In this document: one piece after another, positions 24,301 through 35,987 of the stretch | How the letters are laid out: each line of letters starts with the position of its first letter | Position numbering within the stretch: position 1 is the stretch's first letter | Source of the DNA: Arthrinium phaeospermum | Taxonomy: Eukaryota > Ascomycota > Sordariomycetes > Amphisphaeriales > Apiosporaceae | Direction of reading: 5' to 3' | Assembly: GCA_006503535.1 (NCBI GenBank) | Contig: QYRS01000003.1 | Coordinates: 2,418,001 to 2,482,000, forward strand | DNA length: 64,000 nt | Notes under the pieces: generated by a model | Seen by the model: only the letters and a program-made list of their open reading frames with translations | What the model was told of the DNA's origin: nothing | The model's database searches: none | Program-made: the position numbers and the translations under genes

Positions 24301-24634
24301 GTGAAGAAGGCAAGCCATTCGATTTACTTTACTGCATCATCCCAGTATACTAACATGGTCGTTTCAGGCTCAATCACAGGTGAAGTCAAAGGATGAGGAG
24401 AAGGCCGCTGTCCAGACGGAGCTCGATGATCTCCTCATGGTATTTGGCGATCTGGAAGAGAAGGTCGAGAAATACAAGGTAAGTTTACTGCTAATGTGAT
24501 GTTATCCTCGTACTTTGCTAATAGGATAACGGTAGAAACGGCTCAAGGGGCTAGGGGAGACCGTGTCAGATGGGGAAGGCGATGACGAGGACGATGACGA
24601 GGAAGAGGAAGACGACGACAATGAGGTGGATTAG
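21311..24634 (+). CDS. USO1: USO1/p115-type vesicle tethering protein
   Basis: Six exons: 21311-22294, 22354-23594, 23651-24035, 24085-24309, 24368-24478 and 24536-24634, giving 1014 residues. The first 680 or so residues form the armadillo-like globular head (for example LLTYLTPANPEIQKLVAFEN). The rest is a Lys/Glu/Ala heptad coiled coil containing a duplicated block (TARAQRRAETELAD and TTRAQRRAEADMAD). The protein ends with an acidic tail (DGEGDDEDDDEEEEDDD), as in p115. Family role: tethering ER-derived vesicles to the cis-Golgi together with Rab1/Ypt1 and SNAREs. The fifth intron starts either at GCAAGC (24310, used here) or at GTGAAG (24301); both keep the frame and differ by three residues. 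Confidence 0.92.
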
Positions 24635-25146
24635 AGGAGATGCATCCGGAATTCCAGCAGCTGCTTCCTGTGGTCTTTGCAAATCAAGCCATCGACACGA
24701 TACCCCTCATGTTCAATTTACAGACGTTGGTCCTATACTGCACATTTCCTCTTACGAACACGGCCCAGAGGTGTTTGCCACATACGAGGGGTTGCGTGCA
24801 CGTGGATGTATTCCAACTTTGATCTACGAAGTATCGATATCAAGCGAATATAGAAGATTGACGGTAGTTGTTGAGTGGACGGAGTGTCGGTCAATTCCAC
24901 AAGAGCAGCAGCACTAGTAACCGACCTTGACTCGCTATTGGCTGGGGCTGCAACGGCTTTTAACAACCACAACCTTGGAAATTTTGGGGCTTTTTTGATC
25001 AAAGGATTTTTATCGAAGTCGCCCAATCCGCTTGCTGCATCGGGCTCCGTTGTACACATACCCTTGACACTGTTTGTTGTTGACTTTTGTTGCACAATTT
25101 TTAGGAAATTGGCACCCGACCCAACAAACACAGTCATATATTCACC
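24635..25146. promoter_or_regulatory. USO1 3' flank and PRMT3 promoter region
   Basis: 512 bases between two genes in the same direction. TTGT-rich sequence lies just before the PRMT3 start. No gene is seen. Confidence 0.4.
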
Positions 25147-26978
25147 ATGAGCCGCCCTAGCAGAGCAGAAGACCCCGTCAGCGACTCGGAGTCGTCCGAC
25201 TCGAGGGAAGATGAGGAGGGCTGGAATGATGTCGAGGAGGACGAGGAGACCCAAGAGGTCATCTCCCTCCTCGACGACCGCGTCTTCCCCGATGTCGTAA
25301 CCATGCTCGCCCATTGCAAGGAGGCGCACAAGTTCGACTTCTTAGCACTGCGACAAAAACTCCGACTTGATTTCCACGGCTGTGTCAAATTGGTCAACTA
25401 TAGTATGTCGTTCTCCGCTCGTCTCAAGACCCGCTTGCTATTTAGTCATTGCAAGTCCCTGGGATGCTTTTTCAACCAATGGCTAATCACGTGTGCCAGT
25501 CCGCCAAAGAGTCCACGAAGGTCTGCCCGTGTCGGAGCAGGAGATTACCAAGGAGCTCGTCGAGGATGACCAGTATCTGAAGCCCGTCTTGGAGGATGAT
25601 GCTGTCATCATCGGACTGTTTGACTTACCGGAGCTCGAGCCGGAGCAGGCCCCAGCTTCGGGTGCTGAGTCGTCCGCCGTGGACGATTTGCTGAAGCGCA
25701 ATGCCGATCTGCAGGAGGAAATCAGCCGCATCACGGCGCAGTTCGAGAGCTACCGAGCAACTGTCTCGGAAACGCTGGATCAGCGTTGGGGCGATGCTGC
25801 GGAAGCGGAGGCCGCCGCGTCCAAGGACCAAGCCTTGACTGTGGCGGCTGGGAAGAAGAAGCCGGAGGATGCGAGCAAATACTACTGGGAGTCATATGCT
25901 ACAAACGGTTGGTGTTTCCCCTTGCCCGCATCAAGCCAACAAAACTAACAAAGCCAAACTAGACATCCATGAGACCATGCTTAAGGACACAGTCCGTACT
26001 GAGTCCTACCGCGATTTCATCTACAACAACAAGCACATCTTTACCGGTAAGACGGTGCTGGACATCGGATGTGGTACGGGCATATTGTCCATGTTCGCTG
26101 CCAAGGCAGGAGCCGCTCGGGTTTTGGCTGTTGATGCCTCGGACATTATTGACAAGGCACGGGAGAACGTTATCCATGCCGGCCTCTCCTCGACAATCAC
26201 TCTCATCAAGGGCCGCATTGAGGAAGTCACCCTGCCCGTACAGTCGGTCGATATCATTGTCAGCGAGTGGATGGGATACTGCTTGCTGTACGAGGCCATG
26301 ATGAACTCGGTCCTGTGGGCTCGCGACCGCTACCTGGCACCGGACGGCCTGCTCGCACCTGGATCGTGCAACATGTGGATCGCACCCGTCGCGGACAGCG
26401 AGTGGATCCAGGACAACTACAACTTCTGGCGTGACGTGTATGGTTTTGATATGCGCGCCATGCAGGCAGGCATCTGGGACGACGTCCGCGTACTGCACTG
26501 GCCCTCGTCGGCGCTCTGTGGCAAGCCCGCCGGCTTCAAGATGCTCGACCTCTACACCCTGACCGAGAAGGACCTGACCTTCACCTCCAAGTTCAAGTTG
26601 GAGATCACCGAGGACATCGACGCCCTCGATGGCTTCCTGATCTGGTTCGACAACTTCTTCGCCCCTTCGCGCAAGGACAACGAGACCGTCAACGCCGACT
26701 CGGTCGCGGACGACTGGGCCAAGGCCCCGACGTCGGAGAAGGAGCGCGTGGCCTTCACCACGGGCCCCTTCGGCACGGAGACGCACTGGAAGCAGGGTCT
26801 TCTGGTCTGCAAGCCCAAGAAGGACGAGCCCACCGCGTACAAGAAGGGCGAGATCCTGGAGGGCGAGGTCACGTTCGCGCCGCCTGCGGACATGCCCCGA
26901 GGACTTACCATCTCGACGACCTGGAAGCTGGCTGGATCAGAACAGAAGGAGCACGCTCAATCTTGGGATATGCGTTAA
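25147..26978 (+). CDS. protein arginine N-methyltransferase 3 (PRMT3/RmtB type)
   Basis: Three exons: 25147-25402, 25500-25907 and 25963-26978, giving 559 residues. An acidic N-terminus precedes a PRMT3-like zinc-finger region at about 39-65. There the His residues (H56, H61) remain, but the expected CxxC pair is absent (SLLDDRVF). The catalytic core follows: the SAM-binding motif VLDIGCGTG at 253-261, the double-E loop SEWMGYCLLYEAM at about 321 and the THW loop at about 495. It transfers methyl groups from SAM to arginine. In other organisms the main PRMT3 substrate is ribosomal protein uS5 (Rps2) in the cytosol. Every residue needed for class I activity that I can check is present. A possible poly-A signal AATAAA lies at 27047-27052. 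Confidence 0.95.
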
Positions 26979-29900
26979 GCCTGCCAAAAACAGCAAGTAG
27001 TTAGCTGAGCCGTGATGCATAAACATCCAACACCAGCAGACATACAAATAAAAGTTAAAAGGTGCTGCCAAGTTGTGTCATGATTAGTGTGAAGTCTTTC
27101 GCATGTGATATCCGCCCATGGAGAAGCGCTATCAGATTATATGACGTGACGTGGACGATCAGCAGGGCATCGGTGCTTTTCCCAGAATACCACAGGCAGT
27201 TTGTAGATAGCTAAGGTACGTAGACTACCAAGCGAATGTAAGCCAAACTGCCTACTATCATCAGTCATGAAGAGCCTAGGCCCATAGACCCTGTATTAGG
27301 TAAGATAGTGAAGTTAAGCTCTGCTGGGACAAATCAATTCAAGGGGGTGATGTTCTGACTTTATGAATGTATAAGGTTCTTTTAGGGCCTTGAATTACCC
27401 CCTACTGGGTGCTTCGCAGCATGCATACTTGTAGTCAACTCCTCTGACCGAGTATTCCTCGGCTGAATGACGCGGGCCATATACTGTATGTACTACTACT
27501 TGAACACCTATGGCAAAAGCATGATGTACATACTCAAATTGCGGTGCCCCCTTGAAGTGCAACACACCGGCTACTGTACCTGATCAAGACGATACGGTTC
27601 CTGAACCAGTTCGTAACTCCTATACGTCAGCGGTTGAAACTAGTCAACCGAGCAGCCGGTTGAAGCTTGCAGTTTACCTCGCGGAACCACTGGAATGCAA
27701 TTTTAAGATTTGACTGAAGCCGTTTCAACCATAAAAATAAGATGACGCTACCATAACCGCGTCTACGGGCCGCGATGGGATATGTTAGGTAGCAATCAGA
27801 TGCCAGCCTTCTGAGCTACTGTACATACCTGCTGCCTGCCTACCTCTGTACCTACTTCTTTAGCCCAACGCGGGGGGCAGGACGCCTGCTACTAAAGCAG
27901 CCGAATTTGAACCCTGGATTTTTCAAGGGGCTTGCTCAATTTGCTGCACAGGACCAACCATATCGAACAACGCGGCTCTCTTCTAAAAGTTTCAGCTGGC
28001 AGCGGCTTCCAAATTTCAAGCCACAGTACGCCGACGGAGCGTTTCACAGCAACCTCGTCTATCCATTTTCCTATTGCTATTCGTCTCTTCTTGCGTGTAC
28101 TGTATTAGAGCAGGTCCTAATTCAGCACTAAGAAAAGGGGGCTCCTACCCACTCCTCTAGAGCAGCCGCGACAAGAGGCTCTCCAACTATATTGTTTTTG
28201 GCATTCAACTCGCCTGGCCGCGACGATCGGCATGCGCAAATACGTCAGAGGCGCCAGACCGTCGTCGAGAGGAGGTCCATTTGGGGGTCTGCTAAATTCG
28301 ATAGTCTTGGGCCGGTCCGCGGAATTTGCGGGAGCGGGCTCGGCGGTAGCATCATCACAGAACGTGAGTGGACAATTCGGGCAATTCGGGGCACGGTGCA
28401 CATTCGGTTACCAAATTACCTATGATCTGAGCTCGACCCAGTACCAAGTCACGACACGATATTATCTCGATGTGCGTATCCAGAAATGCGTGTCTATCAT
28501 ATCCATTGACCCATGGCGGGGAATTCGCGTGCGTGCGGGCAGCGGAGCGCCTGTAGTGCCGAGGTTGGCCCTAGGTTACCTGTTCAAAGGGTCAAAATCC
28601 TTGGTCGGTATCTGGCGATCTCAGATTGATCGTCCGTAAACGAGGTGACTAAGGTTCGTCTTGCTGTTGGTAATTGCAGCGAGTTTTCTGGGTCGCAGGT
28701 TCAGCTCTCGGCTTTGGCTACCGCCGACTTTACCACGTAGAGTAAATGATAGACGGCTACCAGAAGCACGACCTTGGTTCCTCTACCATGCCTGGCCATC
28801 TAGCGTTGGGGTGGGGGCTATCTCTATCAACAGCCGCCCACATTCTTGACTCTCTACGTCCAAGGACCACCAGAGTTTTCCAGGGAACTTGCAAGTATTA
28901 GCGAAGACAAGTAAAATGTCTCTGCATTTGAGAGACCTGAAGAAGCGAATGTTGCTGATAAACATGACGCGGCCCCCCCTACCAGACCCAGCTTTTCCGC
29001 ATAATAGCATGTCCTCACTGACACCTGTCAGTGCTGGCAAATGGCCTTCCTAGTTCGCAGCGCTCGTGTTTACTGATCCAGGGGTCCAACTCGCGGCACT
29101 AATTGATCTTTGAGGGTAGGTACGACTCCGGAAAATTCCTTGCAAGCTAAACCCTCGGTGCATTATTCTTAATCGACATCGCCTGATAATCCCAGCACAG
29201 CAGGTTTTTTCCTTCTTCTTCTTCTTCTTCTTCAAACTTTTAATCTATTTTCTTTTTTGTCGGAACATAATTCCAGTTTGCAGAGCATTGCACGTGTTAC
29301 CTGACGCCAGACAAAGAATTGAACGCGTCTTCAGTATCAAACATGTGTAGTAAGGAGTAAGGTACATTTTTCAGGGGATGCTGGGGGGATGTAACATAAA
29401 TTTTCTTTGGCTGAGCGGCTCTGGGCGACTGGTCCTAGACAAAGCTTGGCCCCGGCGGAAGATGCAGGGGCAGTGGCTGCTGACGAGCCAGTCAGAAAGA
29501 CGAACCCCGAATGATGAAACCGATGCGCTGCAGGGATCGGGTTAGCGGGGCTCTTGGTGGGCAGATGGGCAGCTGAATGGGCCATGGGCCATGGGCCAAA
29601 AATGACCCTGCACCCGAGGATTCGGGGCCAGGAACTCTAAAAATATTTGGTTCCTGCCACGGTACATTATGTTCGCGTTTGGGTCGGGCAGGCATAGGCA
29701 AACATTGGCATGCTTTGGGAAGTAATAATTTGAGCCGGAGTGGGCGAGAGCCACAGACGAGCACTAATGCCGTGCTAGCCGCGCCTACTGTAGCAAACAT
29801 TTCTCAATTGGGCCTGCCCTTTTCCAACGTCTGCTAGAGGGACAGGCAGAAGTGACATTGAATAGGTATGTAGGTAGGTAGATTACTTGCCGATATTTGA

Positions 29901-30432
29901 AGCATTCTAATGGAATAACTTATGGTATAAACACCCAAGTATGATAGCATACCAATGGAACAACCCGGATAGTATCTTTAAGCTATCACTGTATCCATTG
30001 CTAACTGTCGGGGAAAACCTGGCTGTTTGGTTAGTCCAGTGTCTTGTTGATTCATTTTCAGTGCATACTGCCCGGTAGGGACACCAAACAAGTACATGCA
30101 CGAGTAAGTACCTAGCCAGGGGTAGGTAAGGGCTGAAATGGAAGGGGAGGAAACAGTCGAAGGCGAAGGCGCAGCTTGGAGACTAGACTGGTCGAAGAGC
30201 CCACACACCTACATCATCCGCCTCCAGTTCATAGCATTGTTTCTCTCCACTCGCGCTTTCCTTTCCGTCAACCGCTTCCTATTCACGATCGTTGTAAAAG
30301 TTATTAGTTTGGTCAGGGTGTTTGCTGGGTTTTCTTCTTGTTGGTCGCTGCCGTTCGTTACCGTCCAGCATCCTTTCTTCCTCTTTCAACCCTCGTTTGA
30401 CTGCCAGCTGAATCGATCGCCTGGTGCCGTCC

Positions 30433-30476
<44 letters not shown>

Positions 30477-30609
30477 ACTTCATCCATTCAATCTTCAAAA
30501 CACCACACTATTATAATCCTGTGACACCTACTAGTCATCCTACATACCTTCTGTACCTTACGTCGTCCGATATACCTTCTGAAACCCCCACCCACCCACC
30601 CACCTTCCG
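26979..30609. other. 3.6 kb gene-poor region upstream of the MscS-type channel
   Basis: This is the longest stretch without a confident gene. It holds microsatellites (a CTT run near 29212-29233, a CT run at 30437-30471 and CACC repeats at 30587-30604). It also has GGGCCAT tandem units near 29577-29598 and AGGT/ACCT-rich patches near 29865-29880. The last few hundred bases, pyrimidine-rich, are probably the 5' leader of the channel gene. Frames up to 135 codons (for example 28232-28639 +) have no recognisable features. Confidence 0.4.
30437..30471 (+). repeat. (CT)17 microsatellite in the channel gene leader
   Basis: 35 bases of uninterrupted CT ending about 140 bases before the start codon at 30610. 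Pyrimidine-rich tracts next to the transcription start are common in filamentous fungal promoters, so it may mark the core promoter or leader. Confidence 0.9.
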
Positions 30610-33147
30610 ATGTCGGTTCGGTCACCATCAGGAAGAGGGTTTGTCCAGCTGGGCACATCACACTCTAGTCGAGAGAATATGACGGGAGACCAGCACGGCA
30701 TCCCTCTCGCGCCAGTACGGAGTACGGCGAGTTCAACGGGAGCTCGCAAGCCCAGCCAGGCAATGCCAAACGCGGACTCGAACACGCCTACAAACGGCAA
30801 TGAGAAGCAAGGGTTCTTCCATCGGGGGCGCCGCCGGGCGCAGCCCGCTCCTTCAAGAAGCGACACCCTCGGCTCCAATGAGGTCAAGGTCAACGCCATG
30901 GGCAAAATCTACAACAAGATCATTGGCTTCTCCATCATCACCCGATACTTGGTCTACATTGTTCCCGTCGGCATCATACTGGCTGTCCCCCTGATTGTGA
31001 TCGCTGTTACCGACAATCTGGACACCCCTGTCGGCCAAACCCACGGCGGTAAAGATGGCAAAGAAATCATCTCCGGGCCACCCATGTGGAAGTTGTTCCT
31101 GTGGATCGAGCTCGCATGGTTGACATTGTGGGGAGCGAAGGTCGTCGTCCATCTGATGCCTCCCATCTTCATGTTCTTCTGCGGTGTCGTAAGCGCTGGT
31201 ACTCGGAAATACGCCACCGTTATCAGGGCCTTGGAGATTCCTCTCTCGTTGTTCTTATGGGCATTGGCATCATGGCTGATCTTCAAGAACCTTATCCCAG
31301 GCCAGTTCGATCCCCTTGGCTGGGTCTCTACACTCAAAACCATCCTGGGTGCGCTTTTCGTATCTACGGCCGTCTTCCTCGTCGAGAAGACGATTGTGCA
31401 ACTGATCAGTATCACGTACCATCAGAGATCGTTCGCCAACCGCATCAAGGATTCGAAGCGAGAGGTCTTCTTGCTCGGGCTTCTGTACGATGCGTCCCGC
31501 ACGCTGTTCCCAATGTACTGCCCAGAGTTCGCGGAAGAAGACTACATCATCAACGATAGTATCGAGATGATGCTGGGCGGCAAGAAGGGCAAACGCAAGA
31601 ACGGCGCCGCAACACCGATGAGACTTATCGGCAATGTTGGTCGGATTGGCGACAAGGTCACATCCGTCTTTGGAAACCTTGCATCCGAAATCACTGGACG
31701 TCAAGTCTTCAACCCCAACTCGGCGCACTCGATCGTCGTAGAGGCGCTTGAGAAGGCTCGTACCTCGGAGGCAATGGCTAAGCGCATTTGGATGTCCTTT
31801 GTCTGCGAAGGCAAGGACGCTCTGTTCGTCGAAGACATTGTGGAAGTACTGGGCCTCCAGTACCAAGAAGAGGCCGAAGAAGCCTTTGCTGCCATTGATG
31901 GTGATGCCAACGGCGATATCAGCCTCGAAGAGATGATCCGCAAGGTGATTGAGATTGGCAAAGAAAGAAAAGCGATCACGAACAGCATGAAGGATATCAG
32001 CCAGGCTCTGGCTGTGTTTGATAACATTCTCCTGTTCGTCGTTCTGCTGATCGTTATCTTCGTGTTCCTCGCATTCTTCCAGAGCTCGTTCCTCACCACT
32101 CTCGCTACGGCCGGGACTGCGCTACTTTCACTTTCCTTCGTCTTCGCGGTTACGACTCAGGAATTCCTCGGCAGCTGCATTTTCCTTTTCGTGAAGCACC
32201 CCTACGATGTCGGTGATCGTGTCGACATCACTGGAACCGAAAAGGAGCAGCTCGTCGTCGAGAGGATCTCCCTCCTGTATACCATCTTCTATAGAATCGA
32301 CAAGATGCAGACCGTACAGGTGCCCAACATCATCCTGAACAACCTATGGATCGAGAACGTCACCCGCAGCAAAGCTATGAAGGAGGTCATCGACGTCAAC
32401 GTGTCTTTTGATACCTCATTCGAGGATATTGAACTTCTGCGAGTCGAGATCGAGAAGTTTGTTCGCCATCCAGATAACTCACGCGACTTCCAGCCCGATT
32501 TTGCCATCGGAATTGGCGGTGTCGGCGATTGTGATAAGCTGAACCTTAAGATTGCGATCAAGCACAAGAGCAATTGGCACAACGAGGCGGTCCGAGCTAC
32601 GCGCCGGTCCAAGTTCATCTGCGCGCTCGCTTTGGCTCTGAAGAGGGTGCCGATTTACGGACCTGGAGGTGGAGGTGACGCCCTCGGTGCGCCTGAAAAC
32701 CCTACCTATTCCGTGGCCGTTTCCGACGCAGAGGCTGCCGAGGCACGAAAGAAGTCCGCCAAGGCCAAAGAAGAGGCTCGCTTGGTTCCTCCTCAGCTCG
32801 AGCGCACAACGTCCAACGCCAGTGGAAGGTCCCCCGAGATGGACGCTGCTCGAAATCTCACCAACCTGAACACTGCTTTGGCTGCCGAAGATGATTGGGC
32901 CAATCAACGTGATGATACGCTGTCCCCACGAAGCCCGTCCATGGATAGAGTCCGCTCCAACGAGATAGACGACTTACGTCGTTCCCTGACTAAGCATGCC
33001 AGCCAACGCAGCGGACGCCGGAAGGCAGGAGACACATTACCTAGTCACGGTTACGGCGGTGACGCGCCTGGCATACAGGTGACGGAGCCAGGTTTTGACG
33101 AAGAGGCTGAGATAGGTGGGAACAGTTCTTATTACCAACAACGATAG
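30610..33147 (+). CDS. MscS-type mechanosensitive ion channel with EF-hand
   Basis: A single 845-residue frame without introns. After a Ser/Pro-rich N-terminus of about 95 residues come four or five membrane segments. Then follows a canonical EF-hand loop at 430-441 (DGDANGDISLEE, with Asp/Asn at positions 1, 3 and 5 and Glu at 12). Two more hydrophobic segments and the MscS pore and beta domain (FVKHPYDVGDRVDI, TVQVPNIILNN) come next, and the tail is charged and Ser-rich. This order matches the fungal Msy1/Msy2 class, which in fission yeast resides in ER membranes and limits calcium rise during hypo-osmotic shock. A role in calcium-tuned osmotic release is inferred. The TACTCCGTA motif in reverse falls inside codons at 30716-30724. 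Confidence 0.93.
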   Translation: MSVRSPSGRGFVQLGTSHSSRENMTGDQHGIPLAPVRSTASSTGARKPSQAMPNADSNTPTNGNEKQGFFHRGRRRAQPAPSRSDTLGSNEVKVNAMGKIYNKIIGFSIITRYLVYIVPVGIILAVPLIVIAVTDNLDTPVGQTHGGKDGKEIISGPPMWKLFLWIELAWLTLWGAKVVVHLMPPIFMFFCGVVSAGTRKYATVIRALEIPLSLFLWALASWLIFKNLIPGQFDPLGWVSTLKTILGALFVSTAVFLVEKTIVQLISITYHQRSFANRIKDSKREVFLLGLLYDASRTLFPMYCPEFAEEDYIINDSIEMMLGGKKGKRKNGAATPMRLIGNVGRIGDKVTSVFGNLASEITGRQVFNPNSAHSIVVEALEKARTSEAMAKRIWMSFVCEGKDALFVEDIVEVLGLQYQEEAEEAFAAIDGDANGDISLEEMIRKVIEIGKERKAITNSMKDISQALAVFDNILLFVVLLIVIFVFLAFFQSSFLTTLATAGTALLSLSFVFAVTTQEFLGSCIFLFVKHPYDVGDRVDITGTEKEQLVVERISLLYTIFYRIDKMQTVQVPNIILNNLWIENVTRSKAMKEVIDVNVSFDTSFEDIELLRVEIEKFVRHPDNSRDFQPDFAIGIGGVGDCDKLNLKIAIKHKSNWHNEAVRATRRSKFICALALALKRVPIYGPGGGGDALGAPENPTYSVAVSDAEAAEARKKSAKAKEEARLVPPQLERTTSNASGRSPEMDAARNLTNLNTALAAEDDWANQRDDTLSPRSPSMDRVRSNEIDDLRRSLTKHASQRSGRRKAGDTLPSHGYGGDAPGIQVTEPGFDEEAEIGGNSSYYQQR

Positions 33148-33735
33148 GGTCGCTGTCTCACTCGTGACAGAAGGATCACGGAATAAGCAAAAGGCGTCCA
33201 TAGACTGATAGCATGGAAGAACTGTTGTTTATTCCATTATCAATTGACAATCAATAATTCAATCAACCTTGATTCTAATGTACAATTGAACTGCAGTTGG
33301 TGCGTATGTGTTTTTTAATCCTGTTCACTGACAAACAAGCGAGGGAGGGGCAGTCATTTCATTGGACATCAATGATGAGGCCTGCTGTTGCACCTTCACT
33401 CAATGTATGGATGTTGCTTTCAGCGATTAGTAGACAGAGGGCGACAGCAAATCACACCAATTGAGTTTCAGCAGAAATAGGCTGCGAGTGTGTCTGTATG
33501 GCAAAAGCCTGGATCGGGTGGCCAAGGACCTATCGCTTCAAGGCACAATTCTGATGAACAGCTCTCCTTTCTTGAGAACTAGATAATCTACACTTTTGCC
33601 CCCGTCTCTAAAGACATTGGCACTGTTCGCTTTCAGAGCAAACTGGGGGGAATAAGGCCAAGACAAAATGCAACGCCGCCTAATGCAAATGAGAAAAAAA
33701 GCAATTCGCCGCCAAGAGGAGGTACCAAACAGTAC
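33148..33735. other. convergent gap between the channel gene and RPC82
   Basis: 588 bases holding both 3' UTRs. AT-rich around 33230-33290. No gene is seen. Confidence 0.5.
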
Positions 33736-35987
33736 CTAGAAGTCCCTCAAGACACTCACGAGATCATCGAGCTTACTGACTTGTCCCAGCAGCCGGCTCT
33801 GGATGTCGAGGAATTGCTGATACTCGTTGAAGGCATCGCCGTTAAGTTTCTCCTCCTCCATGCCCTGAACATCGGTTCGCTCTACGAGGGAGAGGATGTT
33901 CTTTTTCTTCTGGCTCTCGACTTCGAGTCGTTGCAGGTGCCGTACCATGGCCTTATACGTGTTGTCGAGGGTCCGCGTCAAGGTGCGGTGTTCATCAAAG
34001 AACCAAAGGAAGAGAGTGCGGGCTGCAACTCTGTTGTTATCCCTGGGAACTTCTTGGACGTCGAGAAACCCGGCCAGCTCCATTTCCACCATCTTCATGT
34101 GCACATCGCCCTTCTGCATCAGAGCCATGGTTGGCAAAGTCTTGTCGTCAATTTTCCCCTTTGCTCGTAGAATCTTGATGAGTCGAAGGCCTTCCCTGCC
34201 GAACGTATCCTCAATTATCGTGTCGAGCTCCAGGAATCGTAGTTGACGGAAGAGGACCTCGAAATCAACAGTCCACTCGCCTTGATCGCGTGTACCGCTG
34301 TGCCGAACAAAGTGAATGCCAGATTCTGCAAGGACCAGCAGATGTTGGCGCATACGCTGCATGCGCTCCGCCTTGGTTGGTCCCTTGTCTGCGAACGTGA
34401 CTTTCGTATCCTTGGTGCCGTTCTGCCCAGGTACTTCTCCATCATCCCCGCCATGGTTTCCATTGAGGTAATAGCCATTTGCCGCTTCCATGTCCACATC
34501 AGCGTCATTATCCGGGTCTTCGATGGAGTTCTGGGCTTCGTAACCTCCCTCGTCGCCGTCGCCATCCCCAGAAGGCGGAAGTCTCTCAACCTTTTCGGCA
34601 CTGGTGACATTAATCTGCTCTGGCGAAGGCTTGCCGATTCCCCCGAATACATCAACAGATGCCTTTAGATACTCGAAAATCTCAATGGTGGTAACCGTGG
34701 GAGGATTCATAGGATCGATACTGTCGTCCGTTGGATCAGGCTGGCAGCAGGAGAGCTTTTTGCTCAAAGCCGCCAACATCGCCCCATACACCTGAGCGGT
34801 AGTGTATCCAACATGATCGTCGACGAACTGGCAGAGTCTCTGGTTCCGAAGCTCCACAAGGCATTTCTCATAGTTGACTCGTAGAAGAACTGTGTCCTGA
34901 ATATGCGAGTTAGTCAGGGGGTTTGCAACTCTAGCTGCTGCTGCATGGAAAGCCTACCTCAATCGGATCATCATCATTAGCCGCAGAGAACCCACGTCCT
35001 CCGTCCCCATTCGCTAGTTTGCGACGCTTGGCACCAGACCCGTAAAGGTATGTAGGTTCCAGCTGCATTTTGAGATGTTGGCTTCTGTTGCGGATTTCCC
35101 TGACGGTGTTGACAACCCTCGTTTCATGTTCCCCCTTTTGTTTGCCGCGCAGACCGCTAGGATACGCCTTCATAAGGTCCTTGTCAACCTCACTTTTGAT
35201 GTCCTCGGGAGATTGGAGCATTTTGGGGCTGAGCGGCTCCAGAATGCCAATGGCAATAAGATGCGCAATGTCATCGACGACCTGATGTCCTGATACTTGA
35301 GGTTTCTCCTCTGCAGCAACCTCAAAAGGGTCATCATCGTTTACATGACCGTTGCTTGGATCCGACGATCCATTGACATCGTTTGGAATCTTGCCATGGC
35401 TCTTTAGGTAGGCATCCACAATGCTACCGACCCTCATATGGCCGGATGCCATGACCAGGTGCACTATCCTCTTTGCGTCTTCTCCATAGTTGCGGTGCAC
35501 GCAGTCCAGAATTTTGCCATTGCGCACAATGTTGTACGCATAGTAGTGATTGGCCTCGAAGATCGTTCGCGAGGTATCCGAGTCGGTGTAGTGGTAGACC
35601 AGGTTCTGCTGTACCAGCACGACAAGGCCATGGCGGACATGACGTAGGCCTGTCGAAGAAATACGTGCGAGCTGCTGTACAGTTGAGCGCCCTGACGACA
35701 ACAGGATCTCGAAGATTCGCTGCAATAGCAAAAAGCAAAGAGGTCAGTCATGTAAGGCCGTGGGCGCATAGCAGGGTGGAGCAGGTCATACCGAAGGCAG
35801 CTGGCCATACAGCTCTCTGATGAGCAGAACACAGAGCTCCGCCGCATTCTTTGTCTGCGTTGAAGAAGGCATGTTAGCGAGAATAAATCACCAAGAATGC
35901 CCAAATCTCACAACCACGAGCAGACACAGCAGCGACGGGTTGTGGATGTGATGGGCGTTGGGGTTGACTCACCACCTGCCACGACAT
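33736..35987 (-). CDS. RPC82: DNA-directed RNA polymerase III subunit RPC82 (RPC3)
   Basis: Four exons: 35987-35973, 35854-35792, 35719-34958 and 34896-33736, giving 666 residues. The N-terminal winged-helix region (TKNAAELCVLLIRELYGQLPS joined to RIFEILLSSGRSTVQQLAR) and the following extended winged helices match RPC82/RPC62. This subunit forms the Pol III-specific trimer with RPC31 and RPC34 that opens promoters of tRNA and 5S genes. A C-terminal coiled coil (residues about 620-660) is present. The start is a five-codon exon, MSWQV, using a GTGAGT donor and an acceptor preceded by the branch sequence GCTAAC. An ATG at 35872 inside that acceptor region is in frame with the same exon and would give MPSSTQ instead. 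An acidic insert (GDGDGDEGG and onward) is variable in the family. Confidence 0.92.

Noticed and set aside
25959..26786. 275-codon minus-strand frame
   Set aside because: Antisense to the PRMT3 catalytic exon. It is a shadow of GC-rich codons and has no domain of its own.
27890..27930. minus-strand T-arm-like sequence GGGTTCAAATTC
   Set aside because: No matching acceptor, D-arm or anticodon stem could be found around it.
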